From: Diadema setosum
Taxonomy: Eukaryota > Echinodermata > Echinoidea > Diadematoida > Diadematidae
Direction: 5' to 3'
Length of the DNA: 64,000 nt
Assembly (NCBI GenBank): GCA_033980235.1
Contig: CM067075.1
Span: 19,356,844-19,420,843, forward strand
Made by a program: the position numbers and the translations under genes
Notes under the pieces: model-generated
Told to the model about the DNA's origin: nothing
The model's input: the letters and a program-made list of their open reading frames with translations, nothing else
Databases searched by the model: none
Shown: positions 11,969-26,900 of the stretch, in pieces
Numbering within the stretch: position 1 is the stretch's first letter
Layout: every line of letters starts with the position of its first letter

Positions 11969-14900
11969 ATGTTGTGTGGATGTATTTAGATATATGTGAG
12001 TTTGGTAGCCTGGTTAACATCAGCCATGTATTATGCCCGGTACACTGCAAACTAACTATCCCAGGCAACCAAGTCTGTTCTGGTACTAACAGAGTTCAGC
12101 GAGAATGAAATGAAACCCAAATATATTTGTTAATTGAGAGAATGCAGCAATATTAATAGAACACATCAGTGAAAGTTTGAGGAAATTAGACAATCCATTT
12201 GGGTGCAGCAATCGCTGGATAAAAAGACTATTACAGCTTGTGACATCATGTGTGTACAAAGATATAAAGAAAATGTGAAGGGAATTACACAAAATTTTCA
12301 TTTTTTATGAAAAGTACACATTCCCTGGACTTCTTACTGACATATAAAAAGGGAGATATATTCCCCCTGCTTTCTAAAAATGTAAATAAAGTACTCTTTC
12401 ATCGTGCTAGAAAAGGGGAAATATATTTCTTGTATATTTGGGAAATATTTTCTTGATATTGTTAATATAAATTATGATGTGACAAAAGTGTTGTAGTTTT
12501 CTCCTCCAGCAATGGCTGCACCTAAAATGTAAAATTCATAACTTTTGAATGGATTGGTAATCATCACTCTTGGGATGAATTTTACTACTTCCTTGAGGAC
12601 AAGACATTGGCATTGTTAGAAGCCTCAAGATAAAAGAGAGAAACAATCCTCGTAGAAAAGTTTCAGCTGTTGAACAGAGAAAATCAAAGTTTCAATTATG
12701 CTTAATTGGAACATAAGTGAGCTCTAGATTTCATCTGAATTTGATATTGTCAAGATAGTGTAGTATATAATGTTTGAAAGACTCATTTCCTCAGGATAAG
12801 TTGTTCAACATTATAACAAAGAAGATTTACAGATTCTATTAAATTTTCTAGTTTCTTAGAATTAGGCCCTCTTGCACTATTAAAATTTCTGTCCCATTTT
12901 CTTCTTCAAAAGCTCTACTTTTCCTCAAATGTAAAATTTGTCTTCAAAATTGGCAACTACAGCACCCGTTCTTCCCTCCAATGTTTAATGGTCATCGTCA
13001 CGTTTTGCTGCAGTCTCATGTTTGTCATCAAAAACCTGACCCTCAATACCCACATCAGCTGCTTAATTGAAGTCAGCTTTGTCTTTGTAGCATCCTGTTG
13101 GCGTCGCCGCGACGTTTGTCTGTGAAATTCTTTCTTGTACATTTCCCTACAGACCACACATGACACCACTCTGATCCCTTCACTTGTTGATTTAAGAATC
13201 CAACCCTTATATATCTTTGAAATCACAACGCATAGTGTGTCAGTATAATAGCTTAGTATGCATCAAGGGTATTTAATGTAGACAGTAAGGTGCATTCATA
13301 ACTTATTAAACATTTACAGCCTTGAACTGTTGAGTGTTATTCTGCTGATATGATATTCAAACAATTTTAGTTCATCATTATTGTTACTGTTTCTGTAGTA
13401 TCCTAGCAACCGCTGTCAAACTCTTATCATGTCATTTTCTGTTAATGTATTTTTCTCCTGTCAATTGCTTTGAATAGCCAAACTAATAAATTTGTTGGTT
13501 TATTAAAGCAACAATTGACACATTTATGACAAAAAGATTCAAATTTTCATAAACTTATCAGATTTTTCTTCTTTATTTTTGTTTTTATATGTAATGAAAA
13601 GTGTGACAAAAATATAATTTATTTATGATTTTTTATATATTGTGTGAATTGATTATTTCTAAACAAGTATGTTTGGAGAATGTTAAGCATGGCATACATC
13701 TCATATAATACAGTTTATATATTGTCTCATTTGTGATACAAAATATATCCCCCAAATGTTTTCACTCTTTACACCTAATACATTATAGCACTCCTATGCG
13801 AGCATGGGGTTTTGAGTAAGTACTTGTTGAGTAACCGTGGTAGCATTCTTGTTTGGCTGAAATTTACCTTTTCCATCTGCTGTCTTGTTCAGTGAAAACA
13901 ATTAATGACTGGGCAGTCAAACCGGAAGCTTGTTCCTTCTGACGTTTTGCCAAGTACTTGATTAAAAAGATGTGTAACAATCCTGTATGTCTATTCACAA
14001 TCACCTTTTCTATTTCAGAAAGAAGATAGAGAAACAATTCTAGGGCATGTGGCTTATCCTCTTACATAATTCCATTCATGAATTTCCTGTTTTTGTCATC
14101 AGTAACTAATCAAAATTCTTGCTTACAAGATATTTAGATATAAATGTCTTCTGCTTATTCAAATTCTTGTAATAGTTTCCTTTCTTTAAAACTGATGTAA
14201 GAAAATGTTTGCATATATAATAATTTCTTTTTGTCTTGATGAACATTGAGAAAGAAACTATGGTGACATCATGTTGGTTGATTTGCACTGGTTCCTTTCA
14301 ATGTGTGATGCAGTTTTACTAAAGCATGAATATCAGGGCATGACTCATTAACCGGCTCTGTTCTGTTTCTACAAAAAGATTATCCAATCATTAATATCAC
14401 CAATGTCCAATCACAATATCACATACTTTTATATTATGCTCCCTCAAATGTTGAAGAACTTATTACCCTCCTTACCTGATAAAACCAAAATCTACTTTCA
14501 GGAATTAATGAATATCAGCTAATGAAAAAGCCACATGTAAATCCAATTTTTGTGAGGAAATCTTTGTAGACAATTAAGAAGAGCACTGAAAATGTTTTTG
14601 AATAATTATCCCAGTTTCAATAGGTCTGAGCTTTTAAAGTATTCTTTTATAGTCTGTTCGTGCTCCATGCAGTCACTAAGTAGAATGTGAGCATGGATTA
14701 GAAATTACAATTGATTGCCAATTACCCTTCGATGTAAATAAGCACTGATTATTCAGTATCTAAGTAGAAGTACCTATGATAAAAATATCATGGGCATACA
14801 TTCTCCAGTTGAATAAATGGTAATTTCCATCACTGAAGAGCAATTTGTCAATCAGTTGCAATAAAACAACTTGATGCAAGAATTGATTAATTCAAATAGA

Positions 14901-17900
14901 TTAGAATTATCCCAATATTTTTTGAGGTACTGAAAAATTGAGTTAATTTCAATTAAAGCTAATGTTTTTTGAAAGCTAATTAACCTTTTTATTCACAACA
15001 CGATGACAAATACACTGCATGAGTATTACAGATTTAATCAATCAGTTCAGAGCTTGAAATCATTTGTGACATATGATTGCCTCATTGTGAATCATAAATG
15101 GCATATATTTATAAAAATAGTATGTTCAGGATAGACAAATTAACATTTGTGTCTTATGATTGTGCCCTATCGGAAACTGTAAAACCAATCAATAAAATTG
15201 ATGGCAAATTTCAATTTCAATTGACTTCCATTTATTTGATTGAATATTCCAATTTCAATTTCAATTGACTTCCATTTATTTGATTGAATATTCCAAGAAA
15301 ATAACTATTTCATTTTCAGTTGTTCTAGAATTCAGGTTAGATATTGGGGGAAGGAAAATGAGTAAGAGAGATTAATCTGAAGCCATTGAAAATATAATCT
15401 AACTTCTAGCTCTTCCATTCAGAACTATGTGGATGTTTCATTTTAGCAATTGAAACTTTGTTAATTTTCCCAGCAGCTTATTGATTTATATAAATAAATA
15501 TTGCTCACTATTATGACAATGTTGATGATAATGTGGCCTAATGCTCATCATATTTTTTTTTTTTTAATCCACCCTGCCCTTTATGCTAGCACTGAGAAAA
15601 ATCATCCATGTCCCCATTTTACAGTTGATGTTTCCATTTTCCCCTGTTTCTCTGAGGGAGAGAGAATGGTCTTGATATGTTCATTTCATGTGTCCAAAAA
15701 TCTAGCACCACCATAGGGAGCACTTCACTGAACAAGACTTGAAAAGCTGTCCTCACAGAATGTGATTAAGCTCTGAGATTCAAACTATAAATTCAAATTG
15801 AGAAATATGAATAATTGTGGATAATTTGGTGTATTGATGTCATGGTCACATCACATCCTGTATGGACAGCCCTTAATAGTATCAGGCTTCTTGTGTCCTC
15901 TTGTCTACTGCAAGCTGGTCTAGGTCTTGCTCTTTCCTGCAACCTGCCTTTCTCTATCAAGGCAAAGAGTCTGCCACAGTGTGCCTCAGTGTGCATAGTC
16001 TCGCCTGCTCCTTCAGTGTCTCTAGAGCATGAACATTACTATCTCATCACATGTTTTCTGCCCTTTGCTTCATGCATGATACATAGAGATATTGCTCTGA
16101 ATGTATATATTGTTAGATGTGAACAATTTCCTTACACTGGGGAATAAATCATATCAATATTAAAATGTTTTTGATGGCATGACACTTTTCTATGAGTACA
16201 CCACACATGTTATGTGCACACACAGGTACTGACTAAGCTGTTCATTTTTTTTTTTTTTCGGAATGATTTGTCTCACGGCCTGGAAATTTGCCCAGATGTG
16301 TAGGTATTAATTCTCCGACAATGGATAAAGGAGCATTGTGTATGCATGAAATCAAAGCCCACTGTAGACTAGAACAGACTTATTACAAGGGAGAAAATAG
16401 TACCACTACTACGTACTATGATCTTATGTAATGTACACTTAATGGAGAGAGCCACTGAAAAGACAGTGCTGGTAATATATAGGCTCCTCTGAGGAGGAAA
16501 TCAACACGGAAATTTGTTCGGTATGAATTGAGCATAAATTTTAGACACTCATTTGACAACACAAATCGTATGGTGTGTGATGTGACCTTTGACCTTTAAT
16601 AAGATAACAGGTTGCAAGCTGTGTTTCATTTTGGCCGGTCTACCGGTATGAAGGGTCAGGCCAGCCCGCATCATTAACCGACGCACCTCAGCCAGTGTCC
16701 AATAACACACCTCATTGGACATTTCACAATTACCAAGCCCATCTGCTTCTTGAAACCCATCTGTGGCTATCATAAGATGAAAAAGGGAGAAGAAAATATA
16801 AAAACAAAAACAAGAAAACCTTCCTCTTCCCAGTATTCAGTGGGCTGCTAGAAGAGACATTTGTGAAATCATCCAGTCTCCTTATTCCATTAAACTGTTC
16901 AAAACTTCCCTAGAAAAAAAAAAGAAAAAGATGTGAAAACAATTGCCACTGGACTGATGCAAGAGGCCAGCTATCATGCATCGGTCAGTCATTCTTCTGA
17001 AACAAATGTTATATCATACAAATTACAAGAGATGTGGTGTATGCAAGATTATGTAACTCTCAAAATATGGATTGACAGTCATATTATAGTCATCTTATTA
17101 GTTATAATCATCTTCAGGTAGATGTATGTTGAAATGATCTACATGACACTTGATCTTTTGACGTGTATGTCTCATTGGCTGATAAAGTACACAAAATGAC
17201 AAGATGATACTATCAATCAGAATATAAGTTAGTTTTACTCTCTAACAACAATGCTGCCTGTATACATCAATGGCCAAAAATGTCTTTATTATCAGGTTTC
17301 CAAATGAATATCTATCCAAACAGAGTATCTTGAAAGTACTGTTTCTTAAACTGACTGTATCGGAATACTTAACTTTACTTTACTTTATTCATATTAGTAT
17401 TGACTGATTATAGCAATTTGTATTGAGTAATTCTGAATATTTCTCTGAGCTTTTTTTTTTTTTTTTTGAGAACTATATTGCCTTTTATACCCAGGGATTT
17501 TCCCCTTGTGTTGTGTCTCATAGCATATCTCACTTTTCCTTTTTTCCTATTAAGTATCTGAGCAAGTAACCCCCCCCCAGGAAAAAACAACAACAAGCAA
17601 CGGCAAAAACAAACATGGTAATTTACACCCAATCTTCAAATGGTACGATTGAATAAAGTTACTTATAATTTGATTAGTGGTGTCCTATCTACAGCAGCTT
17701 CCTGCTCAAAGTCCATTCAAGAAATCCTCTGCTGACATACTGCTATTTTTTTTTTATAAAAGAGAAAATAAAAAATAAAAATGAAATGGTTTGTTGAGTT
17801 GATTTATAAAGCCAACAGTGATCAACATCATCTTCATAATATGTTCATCACAAGGAGAGAAAAAAATGCATCCATATGATATCAAATCCAAAACACATTT

Positions 17901-20900
17901 ATGATATGATTATTACCAAATTATGACTACTTGAATTTCTCATTAATTGTGCAATTAGAAGAGATGGTAGTTTATTGATAGATGCCATTATTTCTCAGTT
18001 ATTTTGTTTAATTTCTGAAATCACCATTGATTTAATTTTTGCATCTTATATTTTCCATTAATAACAAAGACACAAAGTGTTTAAAAGCAAAATTTAAACT
18101 TGCAGCATTCTGTACACTGTTCTCACTCATGTTGCTTGACTTAGATGGCTACAATATTTTTCAAAAATCTTTTATCATTCAGTAGCATTTCTTTGTTTCA
18201 AAGCCCATGCTTTTATAATCTGTTAAATCAGTTCATCATTCACCTGCTCCTTCATCTACCTTCAAATCACATGATCTCTTTTCTAATCTGTTTTTTGGTT
18301 TCTGTTATGCATCTGTTCTGAAACAAATCACATCTTTTCAGTGTGATTTTCTTTGAAACCTTGTATAGTGGCAGTACATGTAATTGACATGCTATCAAAG
18401 TTCACATTGTGCAGTTAAATAAATAATAATTGACTCACAGGTATGTCAGCCTTGTCCTTCTAACAACCTGTCTTTCTTTTCTTTCAACTTTAGTAGGAAA
18501 CCCAAGAGGTTTATCTTATTGTGTGTCATGAACAAATAGATGTTTTTGTATCTGTTGATACTATCTGTTGATGATGCATAAAATTTCACATGAATGCTCT
18601 AGATAAAATGTTTATAGATCCTCTCATTTACATCCCAGGATGGCAGCTCTTGTTGTGATGTTTCCAGCTTTAATATGAATTGGTTATGCAGGAATGAAAT
18701 CCAGCAGCAAACAGAGTTTACACATTTCATTTTTTTTTTTTAAATTTAGACTGTTTTGCATTTTTTTTTTCAGAGTTCTGGGTGAGCCAGACAAAGATGC
18801 CTGCATAATGTGTCAGGTGTTTGTTTTTAGGAACAGTCATTTCATAACAGATGTACATGTGTGTATCATAGTGGTGTATAACTTGAAGACTTGTCTACAC
18901 TGAGACATTCTGTCACTTGATTTATATGTTTTGTTTTTCCCTTCATGTCATCTGTTTCTATCAGTCCTCAGGAGAGGAGTGTGGATGACCTAGAGATAAT
19001 CTACGAAGAGCTGCTCCACATCAAAGCCCTGGCTCATCTGTCCACTATGGTCAAGAGACAACTGACCAGCGTCCTGGTCTTTGAGTGCCACGAGAAGGCA
19101 GGGACAGTTTGTAAGTTTCTCATTCTACCTATCGCCAAAATGCTCTTGAAAATAACTGAAAGGCTCTGTCAAATTCTATATCAGTCAGCACAGCCTGTTC
19201 TCATATTGTCTGAAATGATACCTACATGTCATTTACCAACCTGAAGAAGTACAATGTATGTTTCTTGTAACATTGTTAATTTCCTTCATATTAACAGTAT
19301 CAAATCTCAAAATTTCCGTAGTAGTCATATCAAGTTGTCTTTGGTATTAACATAGTAAAGTAAAACAGAAAAAGAAGGGATTATTTATCTAAACATGTGA
19401 CAAATAACTCCAGATAAAATAAAATGCAAGAAACCATAACAAAAATTCATAATTTAGCAGTGAGCGGTAAGTTAGTACGAGAAATTGGCAAATGAGTTGT
19501 CATAATACAAATGATAATACATTATTGTGAAATGAATACATTTGTTCGAGACGTTACAGACCGCCTGATTATCAAAATTCAATTTATGACTGTGCATGAT
19601 AGATGAACTTGATATCATTAGGGGCTGCATGCGCTGTGTAGAATGTGAAATTTAATGATATGCTTAAATGGACGTGGAAAAGGGATTCCTCCTAAAGGTT
19701 AATGTGAGTATCATATCACCTTTTAAGAGCATATAGACCCAGGGCATACTTAAGGGACTTCAAGATTATTCCACTTCACAGGACAAGGGAGAATTGCAGC
19801 TTATTGTCAGTACAACACAGCTGTCTGGAAAGATAACTTGGTCATCTCTTCTCATATCAATCTTGTCAGTTGGTTGTGATAAATGAGTGTCAGGTAACAT
19901 GTGATTCAGAGGGAGCAAATTGTACATAAATCACATAACTTTGATACAGCTCAGAGAACTTGATCAAAAGAGCTCACCTACTTTTTCTGTACAATCATTG
20001 ATTTGTTCAAATTCCTTGATGAGCTGCTTAGTGTTAAAAAAGGCTGAATTTTATTTAAAAAGTGTACATTTTGTTTTGTTAAGTGATATATAGACACAGG
20101 AAATATGGATATGTCTCTGATGTTGATGTTCCTTTAACTTTGGATTCATTTATTTGTGATATGCCTCACGTATTATTTACCCCTTTTTGTCTATAAAAAC
20201 ACCATTAATATTTGTCAACTACTGTCATATTATAATAGGCATTTATTATAATGAATATGAGAAGGCACACTACAAATAAGGCATGAGCATCTGTAATGGT
20301 CTCCTGTGCTACTCATTGTATAGATGTTTGAAATGTGATAAATTTAGCTATGGAATGTATTCAAATGGATTTTCTTTATTTAAGCAGTTAGAATGATATT
20401 TTTTTCATACAGCAAATTCAAGTTCAGATATGTCATTATTGTATCATCAGTCTTTTGTCCCTTTTTGTAATGTCTGTAAGTACATGTAACTGCCACTTTA
20501 GAATTTACATCTAGCTTGATTTGTAGAATTGATGTCAATCAAAACTTTATTGCTAAGTATGTATTGAGCAAACCTATTATTATCCTGTGCATTCTTAAAT
20601 TATGTTCCTCTTAGAGTAATCTTTTCTAGGATGTGTTCATCCTTTCTACGCTTTCTCCTCTAGACAAAATATTAATAATCTTACACTTCTGTTGCCCATT
20701 TTCTCGCCTCCTTTGTACAGTATTCCACCAAGGGGATGAGGGGCGTTCGTGGTATATCATCTTAAAGGGATCAGTCAATGTGGTAAAGTACGGCAAAGGA
20801 GTTGTCTGTACTCTACATGAGGGAGATGACTTTGGGAAGCTGGCGCTTGTCAACGATGCGCCTCGGGCTGCTTCCATTGTGCTGAGAGAAGACAACTGTC

Positions 20901-23900
20901 ATTTCCTGCGAGTCGACAAATATGACTTCAACAGAATACTCAGGGTGGGTAGCTGTCATCGTGGTTTGTCTCTCTATTACTACTAATGCTTTTATACTTT
21001 GAGCAGATCTCTGGCACAACTTGATTGATTTCTGTGACATTCTTTTAGAATAAGAATAGACATAAGTTATGATATATCAACCATCCAAAAGGCATTTGTC
21101 TGTGTGTTTGCCAATATATTTGACTGCCAAAGAAGTGGTCAAGATTGAGCCATGTTCAAATGAATCTTGAGAGATTGATTTATCCAGTTGTATCATTTGC
21201 TGATAGTATTTCTATATACTTTTCCTGGAACAAGGATCTATGGATACATATTTCAGTGGTTAGGTTGCCAAAATAAAGTCAGACCCTGTTTAGAGGAGTG
21301 CAGACGGTCAGTGTATCATAAGATGTTCATATCTTCTACTGATACCAGATTGCATTCTGAACCTTCTGAACTGCTCACATGAAGTGAAAGCATGTACACT
21401 CAAGCAAATTTGCTGTATGGATATTGTCCAGATATTGCTGCAATCCTGACATAGTTATCTTATTTTGATTATGTATTATTTTTGTACTATTTAAATACTG
21501 TTTACAATATGCTTTTATCGTTACAGAAAACTAATCTTCTAGTCAACATAGATACATTTTGGACAGAGATATGCATACTGTTTACCAAGGGATCCACATC
21601 TGTACAAGCTATGCTTTTTAGTGGATCACTCTTTTTCATCCTTTTATTTACTTCTTATGGTCATGTCTGCACAGTATACAGTGTACATCGTTTTACATTT
21701 ATTTTCCTATATTCCTTAAGTACTATACATATTTTACTTTTTGCTTCTATACTTTTTACTCTGATTGCTTTTTTGATGATGGAAACAAAGAATTGAATTA
21801 ATAAATGAATTTAAATTAATTAATTAATCCTATGGAAAATCCATAAGAAAAATCTTGTAGATTTTACATGAAAAGTTTCTACATTTAAAGCTTTTTGGAG
21901 GTTTGCAAAGTAAACTGTTGCATCAAATACACCCTTAAGCTTACAAATGGGCATGCCATCTATAAACTTGACAGGAAAATTCAATTTTACACTGGCAAGG
22001 GTTTAATAAGAGACAGTGCCTTGTACCAATTTTGAAAAGCCATTTGCTGAACTACAGAGTGTTTATGATAATCATGTTAATTTTCCTTCCAAACCTGTGA
22101 AACAATATGCATACAGATCATTTTAGAAAAGAGAATGAAAACTTGTCAAGATTAAGTGCATTTAGTTGTGAAAAATCATGAGTTTGACTTTTGGTAGTAA
22201 TCAAAACTTGACTGAATAGTTCATCGACACTTTTCCAGCAAATGTCTTGTGATGACAGGCTGCCCTGCTTTGCATGTTTAGATGAATTTCATGCTTTGGC
22301 AGTTCAAGGTTTTGCATAAAACAAGGGTGTCTGCACATTCTGGGCCTTCATTTGGTAATACGAGGAAGGAAGGTGTAAGTGAGGAAGATGTAAGTCAGTG
22401 ATTTTGATACCCAATACCACAGGACATTGGACCATTTCCAATAATCTCCCTTTGGCAGAGATAGCCCTCATGGAGGATTGCCCTCCCATCAGGGAAATAT
22501 GTATTTTTTAAGCTAAGGACAAATGAGGGAAGCAGCACATGAATGCTTGGGAGGCAATTAGGGCCTCCCACTGTGTGCATCGGTTGCAGAGATACTGATG
22601 CTGCAAAAAGGACACAACTCTATGAACGTGCATGCATACTGTCTAGTTACGTGTTTTTGATTTGTGCCTGTCATAGATGACCGGGAAATATCTCCAATGA
22701 ATTTATCACATTAAATGTATTCATCAATCTAATTCACTGGTGCAATGTAACTGATGATGAAATTCATTTTTTTTTGTGGAATATACAGAATGTTACATAC
22801 CTAATGTTTGACGCTTTCTTTGCCCAGACTTTTTGCTTAGCTGAGGGCCACACTTTTTCATCACCATTCAGTGATCCATCCAAACTTGACCTGTTTGTAA
22901 AGTTTGCAAACCCACTCAGGTGTATCATTGTACTTTTGTCTAGTCTGATAAAGGCCATTGTGACAGAATAGGGATTAAAAGGATTAGGTAATCTCTAGGT
23001 CCAATTCACTGGCAATTAATTTCCAGACATCTGTGCCAATTGGCAAAGAAAAGCACTCCAGAGTGCCTGCCAATTGGGGAACAAAGCAAAGTGAATAGAT
23101 ATGCAATGTTAAATGACAAGTTCACCTTCATAATCATGTGGATTGAGTGAATGCATTAATGTCAGTAGAACACATTAGTGAAAAATCTGACAATCCTTTC
23201 AAAAGTTATGAATTTTTAAAGTATCTCCACAGTCACTGCTGGGTAAAAAGGTTACTACAGTGTATGATGTCACTTGCGTACAAAATATAAGGAAAATACA
23301 AAGAGAATTTCACAAAATTTTACTTTTGAAAAAAGTGCACATTTCCTTGACTTGTTCCTGCCATATTTTAAGGGCAATATTATTCGCCCTGCCATCTGAA
23401 AGGGGGAAGTCAAGTGACCTTTTTTTAAGCAAGAAAGTGAAAATATGTTAAACTTTCTTTATATTTTCTTTATATCGTTGTACACATGTGACATCACAAG
23501 CTGTAGTAGTCTTCTCATCCAGCATTGACCGTGCAGAAACTTAAAAAATTCATAACTTTTGAACGGATTGTCTGATTTTCCTCAAATTCTCAATGATGTG
23601 TTCTACTAATATTGCTGCATTCACTCAATTCACTGCATGTCTATGAAGGTTGACTTGTCCTTGAACTTGTGTGATTGTGTTATTGTATGCATGTAATTAA
23701 AGGGATGGTACAGTTTCTGTTTAGACGGGGCTTGATGTTTCCGATGTTCCTTAAGATAATTCTTTCAAGATAATGACAAACCTCTTATGAAATATGAAAG
23801 AGCATAAATTCTGAGATGTGTTCAAGGTTTATTTGAAAATTAATTTGGAAATGGCTGAGATATCCAAAACAAAGCAATCCTAGTAACAGGTGGGTTCCAC

Positions 23901-26900
23901 TTTTTATTTGGATTGCTTTGCGTTACTTTGGGTTTGGATATATGAGCAATTTTAATACCGATTTTCATTAAAAATAAACTTCCCTTTAGAATTGTATACT
24001 TTTTAACATTTCATAGAGTGGTTTTTAAGTATCTGGCAAAAAGTTGAAAGCTGAATTCTTACCTCAATCAATACTATACTGTCCCTTTAAGTGTTGATGT
24101 GTCTTTACCTGTGTCTGTTACAGGATGTGGAAGCCAACACAGTCAGATTAAAGGAACATGGACAAGACAGCCTAATATTGGAGAAGATTCCAACAAACAC
24201 ACAGCACAGCAATAGCAACAAACACCATCATACCAGCTACAGGTACACACCTAATAGTGATGATACAAAAACCTTAGGATTGTCTGTTTGCAAGGATTAC
24301 ATGTGAGTCAGCGATGATACCTGAAAAATGGACTTGAAGCATTGCTAAGGGGTCCTTCAACTCATTTTTGCTATTCTGGCATGTTTGGAAGATATTTACA
24401 GAAATTTGCCGTCCTGGGATTACATCCATCTAATATCCAAAATTCTTTAATTTGGAATATGGCAATTATACTTTGCTTCTTATTCAAGACCATTCTTGCT
24501 TCTTTTTTTTTCTATCCACATCTATAGCCTACTTTGTATATCAATTGATGGTTCTCAAAGATAATCACCCCATAAACCACCATTACACATGGAAAAAAGT
24601 AGATCTCTCCTGAAGGACTATTACTCCCTTGGGAGATATCAGTCATTGTGCTGATGATAATGACTGTTCGGGGACTGGGAAGGGTTCATCTTTAGTTGTA
24701 ATCATTACAGACTCAAACTGGTAGCAGAATAGCCTTAGTCCAAGACCTTTATAATTACTTGGAAATTATTATAAGTGGGGATTATGATATTTAATCAGTG
24801 TTGCTTAATTGAGTTCGTACAATTTGTACTACTTAGTGAAAGCAGTGGTAATTCGCTGGAAGATATATTTGAAAGTATTAGTAATTTTCAATTGGATTGA
24901 ATCTATATTCTTATTTGAATCCTAAGTAATTGTTCATTTGATTTTATTTCTAAATTAGATTAAATCAAATTATAAATTAGATAAGATTTTAGATTAAATT
25001 AAATATCTAATTAGAATTAATTTAATGGGTGATTTATCTGAATGGACACTTCTGCTTAATTAACATCCTTGGAAAGTGGCAATTTGCTTCTCATGACTCT
25101 TTATAGCTATTTTAAACTTTTAGAAATACTGTCATATGTTATGTAATCTAATATCTAGACAGCTCAAAGTTATAAATACAACTTTTTTTTTTCTTCAAAA
25201 TAATGTGTAATATTGCTGGTATTTCAGATATTCTGTCATGGCTGGTGTACCAGAGAAAATGCTGGAGCATTTACTTGAGACTAGGATTGACAGTAAGTAC
25301 GACCCAACGGACACATTCCTGGAAGACTTTCTCCTGACACACATCGTCTTCATGCCTAGCGACAAGCTTTGTCCAGCACTCCTCACCCAATATCCTTTCC
25401 GAGCTAGTTTGTTCACATCAGAACAACTTTAAACTTTGGCACCAAGACATTCATTGTCAAGGTGCACAGTTTTCCCTTTGTGTACTCTGGCATTTAAAGT
25501 TAGTGTAGTTTGGCTATTGCAAGTTGGGTGCTATTTGCAAATTTTAAAACATGCAGAAATATCAATTCTGATCCCAACATAAATACGACATTCACATGTA
25601 CATTTTTCTGTCCATTGCTATGCTTCTTGATGGCAAATTTGACCAATTATGATATTGTTTGGAAGTCCCGATTCGCGAAAAATGAGACTCGCTAAGTATA
25701 TGCTGTGTATAGTGTGTGGAAACATACAATTGTGAAAGAGATGTCAAGACTAAACAACCCGCTGATATAATGTGGCCATACCACTTACTTAGATTCTCAT
25801 TTCTATATTCACAGGGCTCTATCTAGACTGACTTGCTGGAAGTCAAATGAATGTGATAATATTTTGATAATTGCAGGATATTGATAATTACAATCATGCT
25901 GAGCTATTGCTTTTGTGTGACAACCTTTTATCTATAGAAGTAATAGTGGTTCAAGTAATCAGCATATTTCATAATATTTCTTTTCCATTTGTCTTCTGGA
26001 TTTAGGTGTTTAGCATTGCTACTGAAAGCTGTTTGGCATTGTTCCTGTATCAATCAGTAGAAATGTCAGTCAGAAAGACTGCATATTTTTGTGCAAGTTC
26101 ATTGCACAAGGCATATGTTCTCAGTTTTTGCTATTGGAGAGAAGGCAAGGTGTAGAATTGAAATTGATTATCAGAGCAGTTCCAAACAAATTATATATTC
26201 AGGAAGGAGACTGCATTTGAGCTCATGACATGAATTAAAGGTATTCTTTCATAAACCGTTGAGGACGAGTCCCGAGTATACTCAGGCAGGTGTCTATGAG
26301 AAATGCGTGTTGTAGCAAAATCAGCCTGTCCTCAATGGGTTAATGATTTTTCCTTGTTATCATTAGCTTCTTTACTATTTACCATTCTTGTCAGAATATG
26401 TATAAAATTGTAAAAGAAAATGCATAGATGTGTAGTAAGCCTTGTAAATTGATTTTAAAAAGGTAAAAATTCGAATTCAAATGTCAAATTTAAATTCTGT
26501 TTCTCGACAATGAGAATATCATAACATACATCTCACTTTCTTCAGTGATAGAAATCATGTAAACAAAACAATGTTGATTTACAGAGTAAACAATTTTAAA
26601 CTTACAGTAAAGATACATTATAATTGGACTGAAGTAAAATGAAATAAAGTGAAATATCAATATGCACTTTGCAAAAAATGGTTAAATATAGTTAAGAGGC
26701 TGTAATATTTTACTTAAAGGGGCCTAGCATGGCATGTCCATGCAAAGTCTGTTAAGATTTTAGAATCTTGTAGGGAATGAGGTAATTAATTCTTTATGTA
26801 ACCCATTGAAGATTTATAGCCAAATAGTATGCTACACTCTCTCAATAAATACAAGTCAAAGTGTACTCCAGCCTGGCCCCATGCCCATTATGTTCTAATC

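Larger units (their letters stand above)
8030..18964. other. 10.9-kb Epac intron
   Basis: Holds the TTAA mini-element copy 1, the TTAA hairpin element, the GT microsatellite, fold-back MITE copy 1, a small hairpin and the 44-bp duplication. The rest is unremarkable AT-rich sequence with short chance ORFs. Confidence 0.8.
19111..24123. other. Epac introns between exons c-d and d-e
   Basis: Except for exon d (20721-20944), this holds the LINE relic, fold-back MITE copy 2 and the TTAA MITE. 19111-20720 shows nothing distinctive. Confidence 0.75.

Noticed and set aside
18945..19244. 99-codon ORF around Epac exon c
   Set aside because: Only 18965-19110 is exon. The rest is intron read-through past a good GTAAGT donor.
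25228..25432. Epac exon f read through to a stop at 25432
   Set aside because: The tail after ...CPALLT has no family similarity, and the AT-AC splice gives the conserved continuation.
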